Source of the DNA: Nematostella vectensis
Taxonomy: Eukaryota; Cnidaria; Anthozoa; Actiniaria; Edwardsiidae
Length of the DNA stretch: 64,000 nt
Direction: 5' to 3'
NCBI RefSeq assembly: GCF_932526225.1
Contig: NC_064045.1
Coordinates: 4,164,498 to 4,228,497 of the forward strand
Shown here: positions 42,701-54,087 of the stretch, one piece after another
Layout: every line of letters begins with the position of its first letter
How positions within the stretch are numbered: the stretch's first letter is position 1
Notes under the pieces: model-generated
Told to the model about the DNA's origin: nothing
What the model saw: the letters and a program-made list of their open reading frames with translations, nothing else
Databases searched by the model: none
Position numbers and translations under genes: made by a program

Positions 42701-45700
42701 CATTTTGTTGGGGTGTGTCCCATACAAGAACGGCATCCTTCTGTAGCAACTGGGAGATGGGTCCCTGAATCTCTGCTTTGTTTTGGATAAACTTATCAAG
42801 ATAGTTCATAGTTCCTATTAGTCGTTGCACCCCCTCTTTGTCTGTTGGCGGTGGCATGTCAATGATAGCCTTGATCTTCTATGGATCTGGCTGCAAGCCT
42901 TGTGAAGTAAGACTGTGGCCGACATAACTTACTTCATCCACTCTAAGCTTTACTTTACTAGAATTAAACTTCAGTCCTACCTCTCGACTTCGCTCCAGTA
43001 CCATTAACAGTTTTTTATCCATTTCTGGACTGGAAGACTGGTCTTGTGCATGTATGAGGAAGTCATCCACAATGATTTCAACTGGGAAACCTTCAAACAG
43101 CCGTTCCATCTCTCGCTGGTATATCTCTGGCGCTGGAGCCACAGAACCGGTAGCCTACAGAACCTTTGAACTTGCTCCATCAACTGGGAGCTGCCAGAAC
43201 CCACTGCAGGCGTCTAGAGCTGTAAAAACAACAGTGTTAGCAAGTTTGTCTGCAACTTCTTCTATAGTCACCATAGGGTGGTGTACACGCTTCAGTGCAG
43301 TATCTAGATCTCGTGGATCAATTCAGATCTGATTTCCTCTTTAGTGGGTTGTCCTTTCCCCTTCTCTCGTCTCTTGTCTACCACTAGCATTGAGCTGACC
43401 CATGGTGTGTGTTCCTCCTCCTTGACTATGATTCCATCTTGTTCCATCTCAGACAACTTCTCTTTTACAGGCCCCAGGAGTGATATTGGTAACTTTCTTG
43501 GAGGATGAATAACAGGTGTTACAGACTCATCAGTTTCCAGAGTGATTTCATTAGGTAGTCTACCAGGCTTATCACTGAAACAATCTTGAAAGTTCTTTAG
43601 CACTGGATCTGTTGTAGTGATATCTGGAAGAGTATGCTTGCTATCTCGAGCATCTGAGGCTGTTGGTTTACGCTGAATCAAATCTAAGTTCATAAACTGC
43701 AACACCTCTAAGTCAAGGCATGCATCGCAGCTCACCAATGGAGTGATATCGCCATGTACAACTAGGTATTACAGGTAAACAGTACGATTCTTGTATTGAG
43801 TAGGGAGCCGTACGTGTATTAGCTTAGTAGCTAACCATCCCTTCAATGGCTGGTGGATTTTCTAGAGTGGCTTTCGTGTAACTTGTCTGTACCGCCTCAA
43901 GAGAATGACATTTGCCTCAGCACCAGTGTCGGCTTTAACTTTGACTTGACGGTTACTTATGGTGACATTGATCATGCTTTTGCTCCTTGACGCTGATACA
44001 TCCACTGACCTCAGCTCAACTGAAGCAAAGTAGGCATGAGTTGCATCATCGTCATCGTTGTTTTAACTGGCGGCTTTTTCAACATGATGCACACTGCTCT
44101 TCCTTTTAGATCTACACACCCTCGCGAAGTGACCGACCTTTTTAAATTTTCTGCACTCTTACTTGAAGGCTGGACATTGACCTTGCGAAAATGAATGCCT
44201 GAGACCACAAAATTTGCATAAAGGATTGCCAGGCAACGCAATATATTATTTTGTTCCTTTTTGTCAGATAATGATTCTTTGAAAATTTGGTCATAATAGC
44301 TCCAATGGTTCAAAAGTTACGGATGGGGGGCCGAAAGAGCCCCCCCACGCCCAATCAGAGGATATTGTGTTGCCATGGCAACACAATTTGACGTCATTTA
44401 AGGACATATAATTATAAATAGACTATCTTTCTAAACCTTTGCATAGAACATCTAAAATCCAAATAAGTTATTATAATCAGCTCCTAATCATAAAGCGACC
44501 GATATTCTTAAAAAAAGTTGTCTTTGTGGCGTCACGATGTGAGCAGAAACGGGCAATATTTCTTTTTTTTAGATGTGTATTTCTCGATAATCTTGCAGTA
44601 GACATATATTATTAGTGACACTAGTTCTATGACAACAATATATGACACCTGTGACGTCATTGATTGGCATGGTACCTTTAATATAGCATAAGTTTGCAAC
44701 TGGACTTTTAATTAAAGTAATAATTTAAATATCTTTCCCAAAAATCTTTTTTTTTCTACTTTTTATTTAAAATAGAGGAATATAAAAGGATTTTGTCAAA
44801 TTTAGATGTTAGTTTAAAAAAAACCCAGCGATTTTTAGCTAATTATGTGACATCAGCGTCCGCCATCTTAGATCTGCCATCTTGGATTTTATGAAAGTGA
44901 TTTATTTTAATCAATAAAAACTGGGTGGCAAAATCTGAAGGTTTTATACAATATTTAATCTTCGTTTCAAGTTGTATAAATGATTTTTGCTATTTCTACA
45001 AGCTATTTCGAAAAGGTTAAAAATTGACAAAAAAACACCACCTCTCCCCCCTAAAATAGAGATGTAAATTTTTATTGTGTTTTTACAAAACTTGGTATAA
45101 AACGTTTATATGACATGGATTTACGTTGAGCACGTCGTATTAATAGTTGATCTTAACGACTTAAAGCGATTTGCCTAATTTTCATGAAATCTATGTCTCA
45201 AAACTTGGTTGCTATGGTAACCAGGGTAAACATATCAAAATTTTGTTTACACCAAACTGATCCCAGATAAATTTTAGGAAAAGTCATCAAATTTCAATGC
45301 TCTAGCCCTACTAGTTCAAAAATTATTACAGATCAAAGGTGCTGGGGGCCTCAAAAGCCCCCCGCCACCCCGGTCTGAATAGGGATAAATGTCTAAAAGG
45401 GTTGAATTTCTAAAGGCATCGTGATGGTGACAAAGGTAATTTTTTTTACCAATGTTTTTACAGGATAAACGTTGATTTTTATCCAGATCACGTAGAAATA
45501 TATATATATTTGTTATCATTTATAGTGGCAGCGTTTTTTAGCTGCCATGCAATCTTTTTGAAATCTATCTATAAATTTGATTTTTTCAAAGTATGCATAT
45601 TTTTCGTGATTTTCATGATTTGGGATCCCTGTGGTTTTTCATACAAATCTCGTATGGGGAAATTCGATGCGGTTTTTCTGGGTGTTTGCGTGCTCCGATT

Positions 45701-47916
45701 TTTTTAGACTATGTGCTATGTGTATGTTACAAAAGGAGAATTAATTAAGACAATAAAGGTTGAAAAACCTTGTATTGCAATTAGTCCAATCTTAAACCGT
45801 AGATTGACTGGACTAGAGCTTGTCGGGCGTAACCTCGCGACGGGTTTTAAGATATCGCCTTCAAATTTTCGGGACCTGATATTAAGATGGTGAGGAATTT
45901 TCGATTTCGACTGAAGATCGCTTTTATATAATTTTTCGTGTCCAACTTTCGCTAGAAATGAGAGTTCAATCTTTGATTCGTGATATTTTGTTGACAGTGT
46001 CAAATAACAAAAAGTCCTCACACACTTTGGTAGATCATCTATCTGTCATTGAGATGCAATTATGTGCAAGTGCATGCGCAATAACGCGAAGGTACATTAC
46101 GATCTAGAGTAAATTCCGTACTTTTGAGTTTGAGGCCCCAAAACTTAAACACGGAATTAGCTATTACAAAAAAAAGGTGCATGAGATAATTCAATCCTTT
46201 ATCTTTTATTTGATATATAGTTTGTACATGTAGTGAAAATTGCGGCGCGACCATATTTTTTTCCCGCGGACACGTCGTTTACCTTTACCGAGACCTTATA
46301 TTTGTCGTCAATTTTTAGCATCGAAATTCTAAACCTTCACATAGGCTGTATGACCACATATTGAACCGATTCTGGAAATGTCTTTAAAAAGCGCTAAATT
46401 TTTGCGTCTCAAATAAGTGCAAAACATGTTGTTTACTTTTTATGTGCTACTACATTATTGCGTGTTAATACAAATACAATTTTTAAATGTGTACACTCTC
46501 CATACATTGGGTCGTCTTTGGTAAAAACTCTCTAGAGCAATCGCATAAACATTGACCTTTCTGTGCGAAGGTTAAAATTGAAAACGCGCTCTGTTTTTGA
46601 TCTGTTGATTAACGCGCGAGCGACCATAAATAAATACCACAGGTAACCAAATGGTTGCTTGAAATACCATTTCCTTATTCGACAAATGTTTTGAAAACAC
46701 AAACGACCCTCTTTTTAGTCTATTCCTTATTCGGATAAGTAGTTAAAACGAAATCAGGCGTTATGAAATACCATTTCCTTATTCGAGAAATGTTTAGAAA
46801 ATATAAAAGAACCCTCTTTTTAGTCTATTCCTTATTCGGATAAGTAGTTAAAACGAAATCAGGCGTTATGAAATACCATTTCCTTATTAGAGAAATGTTT
46901 AGAAAATATAAAAGAACCCTCTTTTTAGTTTATTCCTTATTCGGATAATTAGTTAAAACGAGATTGGGAGTTATGAAATACCATTTCCTTTTTCGAGAAC
47001 TCTTTCGAAAGGAGTCGTTAAAGCGAAATCGGGCGTTATGAAATTTCATTTCCTCTAGTGAGAAATGATGAGCAAACACTGACAATCCTCTTCATAGTCT
47101 ATTCCTTATTCGGATAAGTCGTAAAACGAAATCGGACGTTGGGAGATTCCATTTCCTTATTCGCGAAAACTAACTTGAATAAGGAACAGTTCCCTATTCG
47201 TGTCACTGCACTAATCTATTTGTTTTGACAGAGCCTTATCTGGTAGCCAAGGTGTTAATTGACAACAAGCACTATCTGTCAAATTGTGGTTTTGTTAGCA
47301 AGGTCAAATTCCTTCTACACGCGTACGTAGTCAAGTAAAGCGTGAATATTTCTCCTCTAAATATATTAATGCGTTTGGAAAGAAAGCCCAAGATACAAAT
47401 ACATCTATTAGATGAGAGGTAGATTTCCTCTTTTTTGCTAGATTCATTTGTGAAAGCGATTGCACGCATTGCGTAATTTGACCTTTTGTAGCAGATAGAG
47501 TCTCATGTTCACAACTCCGCTTAGCAGCGAGCACGTTAAAGCATCCAAATTTACCCGACGGAAATGCTGTTGGACTTGTTCTGAATAAACTGTTATGCCT
47601 AAATACTGTTTCAACTCGAATTAAAAGGTATCATGAAAGTACCCCCCCCCCCCCCCCCCACCCGGATTTGAATAAGGAACTGAGCGAATAAGGAAACAGA
47701 CGAAAAAGGAACTGCGAATAAGGAACCAACTTCACTCTGGTCCTGCAGACCACTTAATTATTCTACATATCTTTCGTTAGTAGCTCAAGAGAAGACGAAG
47801 GCTCTGTTAACCAAAGTAAAATAACACATCCTTACCTCTGCAAATGGGCAAAAACGCATATTATACAAGCGAAGTTTGTCTTTGGGCTTCGTGGGCCTAC
47901 TAGAGCATGCTCTAGC
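39161..47916 (-). CDS. Omega-class glutathione S-transferase, five coding exons found
   Basis: Exons on - are 47836-47916, 40434-40599, 40151-40245, 39846-39972 and 39161-39384 (stop 39161-39163), all in phase, giving about 230 residues. The first encodes DKLRLYNMRFCPFAE, which holds the CPFA catalytic cysteine of the omega class (other cytosolic classes use Tyr or Ser). The thioredoxin-like half continues RARLVLAAKGLDYECVNVNL and KVPALETMDGKLIPESVI; the helical half has NTVFFGGEKPGMLDYFLWPF and LPKLSAWFGGMREDP. Omega GSTs carry out glutathione-dependent thiol transfer, such as dehydroascorbate reduction. The 5' end is open: exon 47836-47916 has an acceptor-like CACCGCAG before it and no clear ATG, so another small exon is likely. 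Intron 1 (7.2 kb) carries a Gypsy element and satellites. Convergent with IRE1. Confidence 0.9.
40630..40985. repeat. C/T-rich low-complexity tract in GST intron 1
   Basis: Runs of CTCACCCCTCCTTCTCCTCA-like words, nearly pure pyrimidine on +. It abuts the 3' side of the Gypsy remnant. The + ORF across it is low-complexity artefact. Confidence 0.9.
40986..44230 (-). mobile_element. Decayed Ty3/Gypsy LTR retrotransposon (gag zinc knuckle-PR-RT-RNaseH-IN)
   Basis: On - the usual Ty3 order is visible in fragments: a broken CKFCGLRH zinc-knuckle region near 44200; protease DTGAEANV near 43920; an RT N-terminus at 43304-43738 (VIHPPRKLPISLLGPVKEKL, DGIIVKEEEHTPWVSSM); an RT palm with VDDFLIHA at 42879-43142; RNase H at 42069-42857 (SSTGLGAVVMQDGKPVVYGS, TDHKPLESIF); and an integrase core end at 40982-41560 (SPEYPQSNGAAEKAVQTAKR). 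Stops and frameshifts separate them, and integrase between 41575 and 42068 is badly eroded. No LTR pair is visible. It lies in sense orientation within GST intron 1. Confidence 0.92.
44231..46339. other. GST intron 1, A/T-rich, unassigned
   Basis: No gene recognised. Two similar G/C patches, TTCAAAAGTTACGGATGGGG followed by GGCCGAAAGAGCCCCCC (about 44310) and TTCAAAAATTATTACAGATC followed by GGGGGCCTCAAAAGCCCCCC (about 45315), may be diverged parts of one repeat. ORFs at 45510-45707 and 45716-46021 look accidental. Confidence 0.5.
46340..46640. repeat. Dispersed repeat, partner of 55480-55745
   Basis: The words TTTTTATGTGCTA, CATACATTGGGTCGTCTTTG, TAGAGCAATCGCAT and GTTAACGCGCGAG-like occur in the same order at 55480-55745. 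Lies in GST intron 1. Nature unknown. Confidence 0.8.
46641..47190. repeat. Satellite, ~105-bp unit rich in CCTTATTCG
   Basis: About five units contain GAAATACCATTTCCTTATTC, then GAGAAATGTTTAGAAAATAT, TAGTCTATTCCTTATTCGGA, TAAGTAGTTAAAACGAAATC. At 47640-47730, after a poly-C run, the inverse word GAATAAGGAAC recurs four times; a lone GGTTCCTTATTCGC beside a G-run also occurs at 57441. Confidence 0.85.
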
Positions 47917-48238
47917 CTGCGGTGCTGGCGGTTGTGGGAAGCTTGAGAACTTGTAGCAAAACACGTAAAAATATGTCTGCTTTTGCTCCTAATGAGGAAA
48001 GAGAGCACGGCAGAATGTGTTCCTATTTAACGCGTGAATGATTGTCACGAAAATATAGCACTTTGTTATGCAACACCTCATCAGCTCATGTGTGATTGTT
48101 TTGTAAAGGGACATCCGTTGCGGTGTTGGGGTGTGGGGCTCGCATTATGTTTGGATTATGTTTGCCAACAGGGTCTTTTTTTTCGTTTTGGTTACAGACC
48201 GCCCTAAGATTTCAGGTACGCGTAGTGTCTGCACGAAA

Positions 48239-48357
48239 CAAAATACAAACTCGCAAAAGCAAAATACAAACTCGCAAAAGCAAAATATAAACTCGCAAAA
48301 GCAAAATACAAACTCGCAAATGCAAAGTACAAACTAGCAAATGCAAAATACAAACTC
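48239..48357. repeat. Minisatellite, 21-bp unit AAAATACAAACTCGCAAAAGC
   Basis: Five to six units of 21 bp lie directly at the left edge of the segmental duplicate. The unit given is AAAATACAAACTCGCAAAAG plus C. Confidence 0.9.
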
Positions 48358-49614
48358 ACACGTTTGATCGAGTAGAATTGAAGGTTGAATCGAATGCAAT
48401 GGATTGGTGGAGTGCAATGAAATGGTTAATGAATTTAAATGAATCGTCGTAGGACGTAAAATGGTTGAGTGCAAATCGAACCGTTTGGTCTTGTAAACTG
48501 GAATGCTTTATCATTTCAATGGAACGTTTGCGATCTGGTACAATGGAGCGTTTGATCTGGTACAATGGAACGTTTGATCTGGTACAATGGAACATTTGAA
48601 CTTGTACAATGGACGTATTTTTGTGAGTAATAACAATTAAAGAGGAATGTTTGACTAGATCTATGGAGCGTTAGATTACAGGAATGTGGGATTTTGGAAT
48701 GTGATGGAGTGTTCTATTTCTTAACGTGTCATTCTGGTAGAACACAAATCCGCCAAACAGAACAGAAACGAACATTGCGCCGAGATCTGACGCGTCTACA
48801 ATACGCGACCATTATCGGTAACAATGAAACTATTTGTAGAATTTTGTACATATTTTTTTAAAGATAATAAATCAACCTTATATCAGAATGTGTCCACTAT
48901 TGTCCTAATCTACGGAGAAGCTGCAAGGGCTGCGATTATTATCATTTCATGAGTATCCTCCTACGCAGGCGCTTTCTAGTTTCGGGCTCCCTGTGCGATT
49001 TGCTCAAAAGCTTAGTATAAGTGTGTACGGGTAGCCTGAAACTCAAATGCGAGTGCGTAGGTGGTTACTTCAAATAGATAATTTATTTAACTAGAAGTTT
49101 CTAATAGAAAGTGAATGCTAGGAGGACGGGACGAACGTTGTTTCAGTAGAGGGGTTCTCGAAAAAAGACCACTGATCGATATGAAATCAAAATACAAATC
49201 AGCCGACGGGGAAAGCTGTGGTGTGGACACGAAAAATTGCATCCACTATATGAAACTCGCGCATGCGCTAAAAAGGCCGCTGATCAGCATGAAAAAAAAA
49301 ATACAAATCAGCCGACTGGGAAGTCTGGGGTGTGGACACGAAAAATGAGCTTTTCGCATGTGCGATACCAAGATAAGACTTGCTCTCCGGTCGCTGCGCT
49401 CCCTCCGAGCAAATATACTCGTCTGGAAGGGGCTTTACAGGGTGGATATCTTGAAGTCGAATTTTCACTAGCGAAAGATGGGAAGGAAGTGGAGACGGAC
49501 TTAAGCGCAAATAAAAACCATACGAACAAGCGAGGATATCCGTCTCCGCTCCCTATCCGTCTCTTCTCCCTATCCGTATCCGGAATAGGAATATAATAGG
49601 CCTTATAAGCCCTT

Positions 49615-50091
49615 TGTTGTAGATAGCGCATCGAACACTGTTTGTTTTCTAAGTGACTCATTCAATATGTAAGCAATTAAGTTTGATTGACACAAGTTAA
49701 TAATTGCTGCTTAAAAGGCATCTGTAAATTGAGACCAGTTAGAGTCAATAGAGCACACGAGGAGATCGCAAGTTTAGAGCAGAGCAAGTCAAGGCCGCGC
49801 AGGGATCCACCCTTCAGGTACCATGATCAAGTTATATTAGCTTTATAGCGCATGATTTGTATGTTTTGTGTAGTAGTAATTATTAATTCAAGTGTATGTT
49901 CCATTGCTTGTAAGTTTAATTCCGTAAATCTCTATCGCTTCACAACTATGATCGGAATGTGTAGGAATATGCCCGAGATCTAGCCTAAATGCTGTAACTA
50001 TTGATCTATTCCAGAATGTTTTAACATAATAAATATTGGAAGAAATCCTTGAGGCCGGTCTTAAATGGCTTCGTAGCCGGAGTCTACTTCA
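49615..50091. mobile_element. Solo LTR, 477 bp, with CCCTT target duplication
   Basis: The sequence starts TGTTGTAGATAGCGC and ends GGAGTCTACTTCA (canonical TG...CA). CCCTT flanks both sides (49610-49614 and 50092-50096). An internal AATAAA lies at about 50028. No internal retroviral-type coding sequence is present, so this looks like the product of LTR-LTR recombination. It is absent from the source block at 39078-39160. Confidence 0.85.
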
Positions 50092-50094
50092 CCC

Positions 50095-50325
50095 TTAATC
50101 GTACAACTGTGCCTCCTCTTTATCCATGTTCCTCGCAAATCTGCGGAGGAGCTCGCCACTGACCGACACCTGTTTCAGCGCCGGATCCTCGCGCATGCCG
50201 CCGAACCACGCTGAAAGCTTCGGTAGGTTCTCGGCGTTCATCGGAAACTCGTGCTCGGCTGTCGGAAGTTGTCCGAAGAATGGCCATAAAAGGTAATCCA
50301 GCATCCCCGGATTACAGAGCGTACA
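50095..50325 (-). pseudogene. Omega-class GST last-exon copy, pseudogene
   Basis: The - frame PGMLDYLLWPFFGQLPTAEH to MDKEEAQLYD and a TAA stop at 50095-50097 duplicates the last exon of the complete GST gene. The splice acceptor is lost: where the parent has TGTACAG before the exon, the copy has an inserted GTACGC-type stretch with no AG at the boundary. No copies of the upstream exons follow; a hAT element and foreign DNA replace them. The reading frame is otherwise open, so decay is recent. Confidence 0.85.
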
Positions 50326-50862
50326 GGGCGTACAGAGACGTCGATCGAAAGCTTTCAATGTAGCGTAAACTACTCAACAGAGGAGGTGGCTGCAGGTGTG
50401 GTTGGGAAAAAATGGAGGGGAGGGGGTCTAAGCAATTTCATAACCCAATAGGGTAAGGGAGGGTTCTGAGGAGTAGAACTTCAGAATAGGGAGGGGAGGG
50501 GGTTGAAATTTGGATCATTTCACACCAAGCCCCCTCCCATTTCAAAATAAAGAACTGCCCCTAATACACCAACTTTTAGCTAGCTCGCGTATCGGCTCAA
50601 GGAAAGAGGGAGGGGGAGAGGCCGAGGGGGGACTGGGGGGACTCGGCCGCGCTCCCTTTTTCTTCTCTCGCCGCCTCTCCCCTAGGGCTGTCCCAAAGAT
50701 GCTCGGCAACTTTTAGGATTTGCGGCAACTTTTCCCTTTCCCGGCATATTTTTAAAATGAGAGCAACTATGCTGTTTTTCGGTTTTTAGGGATATATTCA
50801 CCTCAAATGTGCCTTTTTTTGTTTGATTTTTCTTGTTATTGGTATCGAACTATTTGCGATTT

Positions 50863-51109
50863 TTAAAGCCGCATTGTCACCAAGTTACTTCCGGTCGATT
50901 ACGTAACAATCTCGGATAATTTTTAACGGAAAACGCGAAAAATATTTCAAAATATTGAAAGCAGTGTGTTGTTGTGAAAGTTTCTTTGAGGACGTGATTG
51001 ATAATCCAGAGCGGATGGTCTGTTTAATATCTCAGATTTTAATATACTGTTTTGTCTTTTAACGGTAAAGGTTTCCGTCGGACCTCCGGAAGTAACTGGT
51101 GACAATGCG
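50863..51109. mobile_element. TTAA MITE, copy E, inside the hAT element
   Basis: The left end is TTAA-AGCCGCATTGTCACCA; the right arm GTAACTGGTGACAATGCG ends abruptly where the LINE begins, so its last bases and TTAA are missing. Confidence 0.8.
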
Positions 51110-53000
51110 AATGGTCATTGGTCAACCTGATAAATTTGCTGATTATTTTACAAATATAGGGCCAAACATTAAAAAAAAATATTGAAAATACGAACATTGA
51201 TAGAAAATCATACTTAAAGGGTAACTATAGCAATAGTTTGCTCTTCCGTCTTACCACGCCTGATGAAATAAAAGAAATAAGACTTTCTCTAAAAAATAAA
51301 AACAGTTGTGGATTTGATGAGATTAATATAAGGGTTATCAAAGCAGCTATTTCAATACTATCAAATCCTCTCAGTACCTTAATAAAACAATCTATTATGG
51401 CCGGTATAGTGACAGATAAACTCAAAATTTATCTGGTAATTTATCAGTAACTATAGACCAATTTCTATACTTCCATGCTCCTCAAAAATTTATGAAAGAG
51501 CAATATACAATCAACTTATCTCATTCATTAACAAATATAACATTCTAAATAATAACCAGTATGGATTTAGACAAACATTCAACAGTTATGGCAGTTTGTG
51601 ACTTTATAGAAAAGATATCCTCTTCTATTGATAAGGGCTACAATATTTACTATAGGCATTTTCTTAGACTTGTCAAAGGCATTTGATACCATAAACCACA
51701 ATATCCTTCTTCAAAAACTGCAATTTTATGGTATAAGAGGAATTCCACTCTTTTGGTTCCAAAATTATCTTTCAAGCCGAAAACAATTTGTTAATTATAA
51801 AGATACAAAGTCAGAAGAATATGATATAACCTGTGGTGTTCCCCAGAGTTCCATTTTTGGGCCCTTACTATTTCTAATATACATTAATGATGTCCCTAAT
51901 GCCACGGAACTGTTTTCGTTTACTCTTTTTGCTGATGACACAAACTTAATTTTCAAATCGAAATCTGCTGAGGACATGGATGAAATTTTAAACTCCGAGC
52001 TATTTAAACTAACAGAATGGTTTAAGACAAATAAATTATCACTTAACACTAAAAAAAACTATATAATATTCAGAAACAGCAAAAGAAAGACGAAACATAC
52101 AACCAAAATAGAGATAAACAACAAACCAATCCAGATGGTAAATGAAACTAAATTCTTAGGACTCATCATTGATAGTCAATTAAATTGGAAGTCGCACATC
52201 AACCATGTAAGAACTAAAATCACTAAAAATGTTGGAATAATGAATAAACTTCGCTTTTATTTGCCTAAATTTAGCCTAAAAACTTTATATTTTACATTAG
52301 TTCATCCATACTCACACTATGGAAACATCAACTGGGCAAGTAATTATGACACAAGTTTAAAACGAATATTCCTTTTGCAAAAAAGGTGTGTTAGAATAAT
52401 AACAAATTCTCATTACCTCAGTCACACTGAGCCCTTTTCAAACAAGAAAGGCTTCTTACGGTCTATGACATTAACACCCTTAAAACTGCATTATTCATGT
52501 ATAAATTCGACAATAATCATTTACCGGGGACTTTTGATAGCTTTTTTAAAAGAAATAATACAATCCACAGCTATAACATGAGAGCTTCATGCAACTATCG
52601 CACAACTCTTAGAAAAACAAGACGGGTCCAATTTTCAATTTCGTACAGGGGTCCAAAAATCTGGAGCAACCTCACTTCTCAAGCAAAACAATGCAGATCA
52701 GTAAATATGTTCAAACAGATTGTAAAGGACAATATTCTTTCTCAAAAAGCAGCTATTGATTTATAGATATGATTCTACTTTATTTCATCAAATCAGCCAC
52801 ATGTAAATTTAATAATAAGGATTCCTTAGTCAAATCAAGAACATTAATATATATTTCAGTAGAGACGCTACTAAGTCTGCGACAGGGGTCTACACCTCAT
52901 AAGCATTGTGCTTTTAGTAGAATCCTTATCATCACTATTTTTTTTGCATTATTATCATTATACTATTATTTGGTGAAATAAACTTGATTGATTGATTGAA
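51110..53000 (+). mobile_element. 5'-truncated non-LTR retrotransposon (LINE, CR1/L2-like)
   Basis: The sequence begins within the pre-RT region (DKFADYFTNIGPNIKK) and continues through [38 protein letters not shown], the catalytic FADDTNL box, and [19 protein letters not shown]. The C-terminus reads FQFSISYRGPKIWSNL-like then FKQIVKDNILSQ. Frames break at about 51445, 51600 and 52500. The 3' end is TGATTGATTGATTGA, the tandem tail usual in CR1/L2-type LINEs. No endonuclease domain remains. It sits inside the hAT element. Confidence 0.9.
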
Positions 53001-53060
53001 CCTGTGGTTTGACGAACATGCAGTTTTGATGGTCAGCGTTCTTCCCTATTATTATTCAAA

Positions 53061-54087
53061 ATGGCGGAATCCTCGAGTGACGATGAACTTATTATAGAAT
53101 CCAACCTCCTAACAATAGCTGGAACAGCTGGAGCTAAGCTAAGTACACCTCAGAAAGCAATAATTTCTCGAGAAAGATAATTCCCAGACAACCTTGCCGG
53201 GAAGAAGACTGTCCGTGGAACGTCAGGGCCTGAAGTGCCGACTTGGCAGAATGAACATTTGGTTGCTCAATCTGGGAAACTTAGGTGCGAAGCCTGTAAA
53301 GAGACGTTATCAAAGAAAAAGAGCTCTCTAAAAAAGCATGTTACTTCGCAAAAGCATCTAAGGTCTAAAGCTACTCTTGAGAAGGACCAAGCGAAGGATC
53401 AGAACATTTTAATGTTTCTTAAAAGAAACTTTTGTCCAAACATAGCACCATTCAAGGTTCCACTCTTCCAGAGGAAATGCGCCTCTATCGCTACGAGCTG
53501 GTAGAGAAATTGCTCAAAGCTGGGATCCCTCTTGCAAAAATTGATGTTCTTAGACCTTTTCTTGAAAAGTATGGCCATCGATTGACCACTCGATCCCATC
53601 TATCAGAGTTCATCCCTTTAATATCAGAGAAAGAGAAGATGCTGATAAAGACTGAAATCTCTGCCTCAAATGGGTTCTCTGTTATCTTTTATGGGAGTAC
53701 AAGACTTGGCGAGGCCTTAGCTATCTTATTAAGATTATGTTGATCAGCAATATAAAGTCCAACAGCGACTTGTCAAGATTGAAGTTTTAACCAATGATGA
53801 GGTTGCTTCTCTGGTTGAAGAGTTACCAAGCTACTTGGCCGCTGCAGATGGAGTAGTTTGCTCCACAGAGGAAGAGAAAGTATCTTGGTGGGCAGATCAT
53901 GTGGATACTCTTTCTAACTGGTCAGCAGCTACGAAGAAGATCTTACTTATCCAACCAAGCTCGGTAGCAGCAGAGAGAGTATTCAGTCTCCTACAAAATG
54001 CTTTTAGCCGACAGCAGAACAGTGCACTACAGAAGACACTTGACGTGTCTGTGATGCTCAGATATAATGGCAACAAGGGAGTTTGAA
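53061..54087 (+). pseudogene. hAT transposase remnant, catalytic core deleted
   Basis: The N-terminus starts MAESSSDDELIIES and hits a stop at about 53178. A BED-type finger follows (CEACKETLSKKKSSLKKHVT, SQKH), then EEMRLYRYELVEKLLKAGIP and a piece reading GFSVIFYGSTRLGEALAILL that ends at 53743. Next comes the C-terminal dimerisation region WWADHVDTLSNWSAATKKIL and PSSVAAERVFSLLQNAFSRQ. Several hundred residues between the last two parts are missing, including most of the DDE core, so it cannot encode an active enzyme. Confidence 0.9.
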
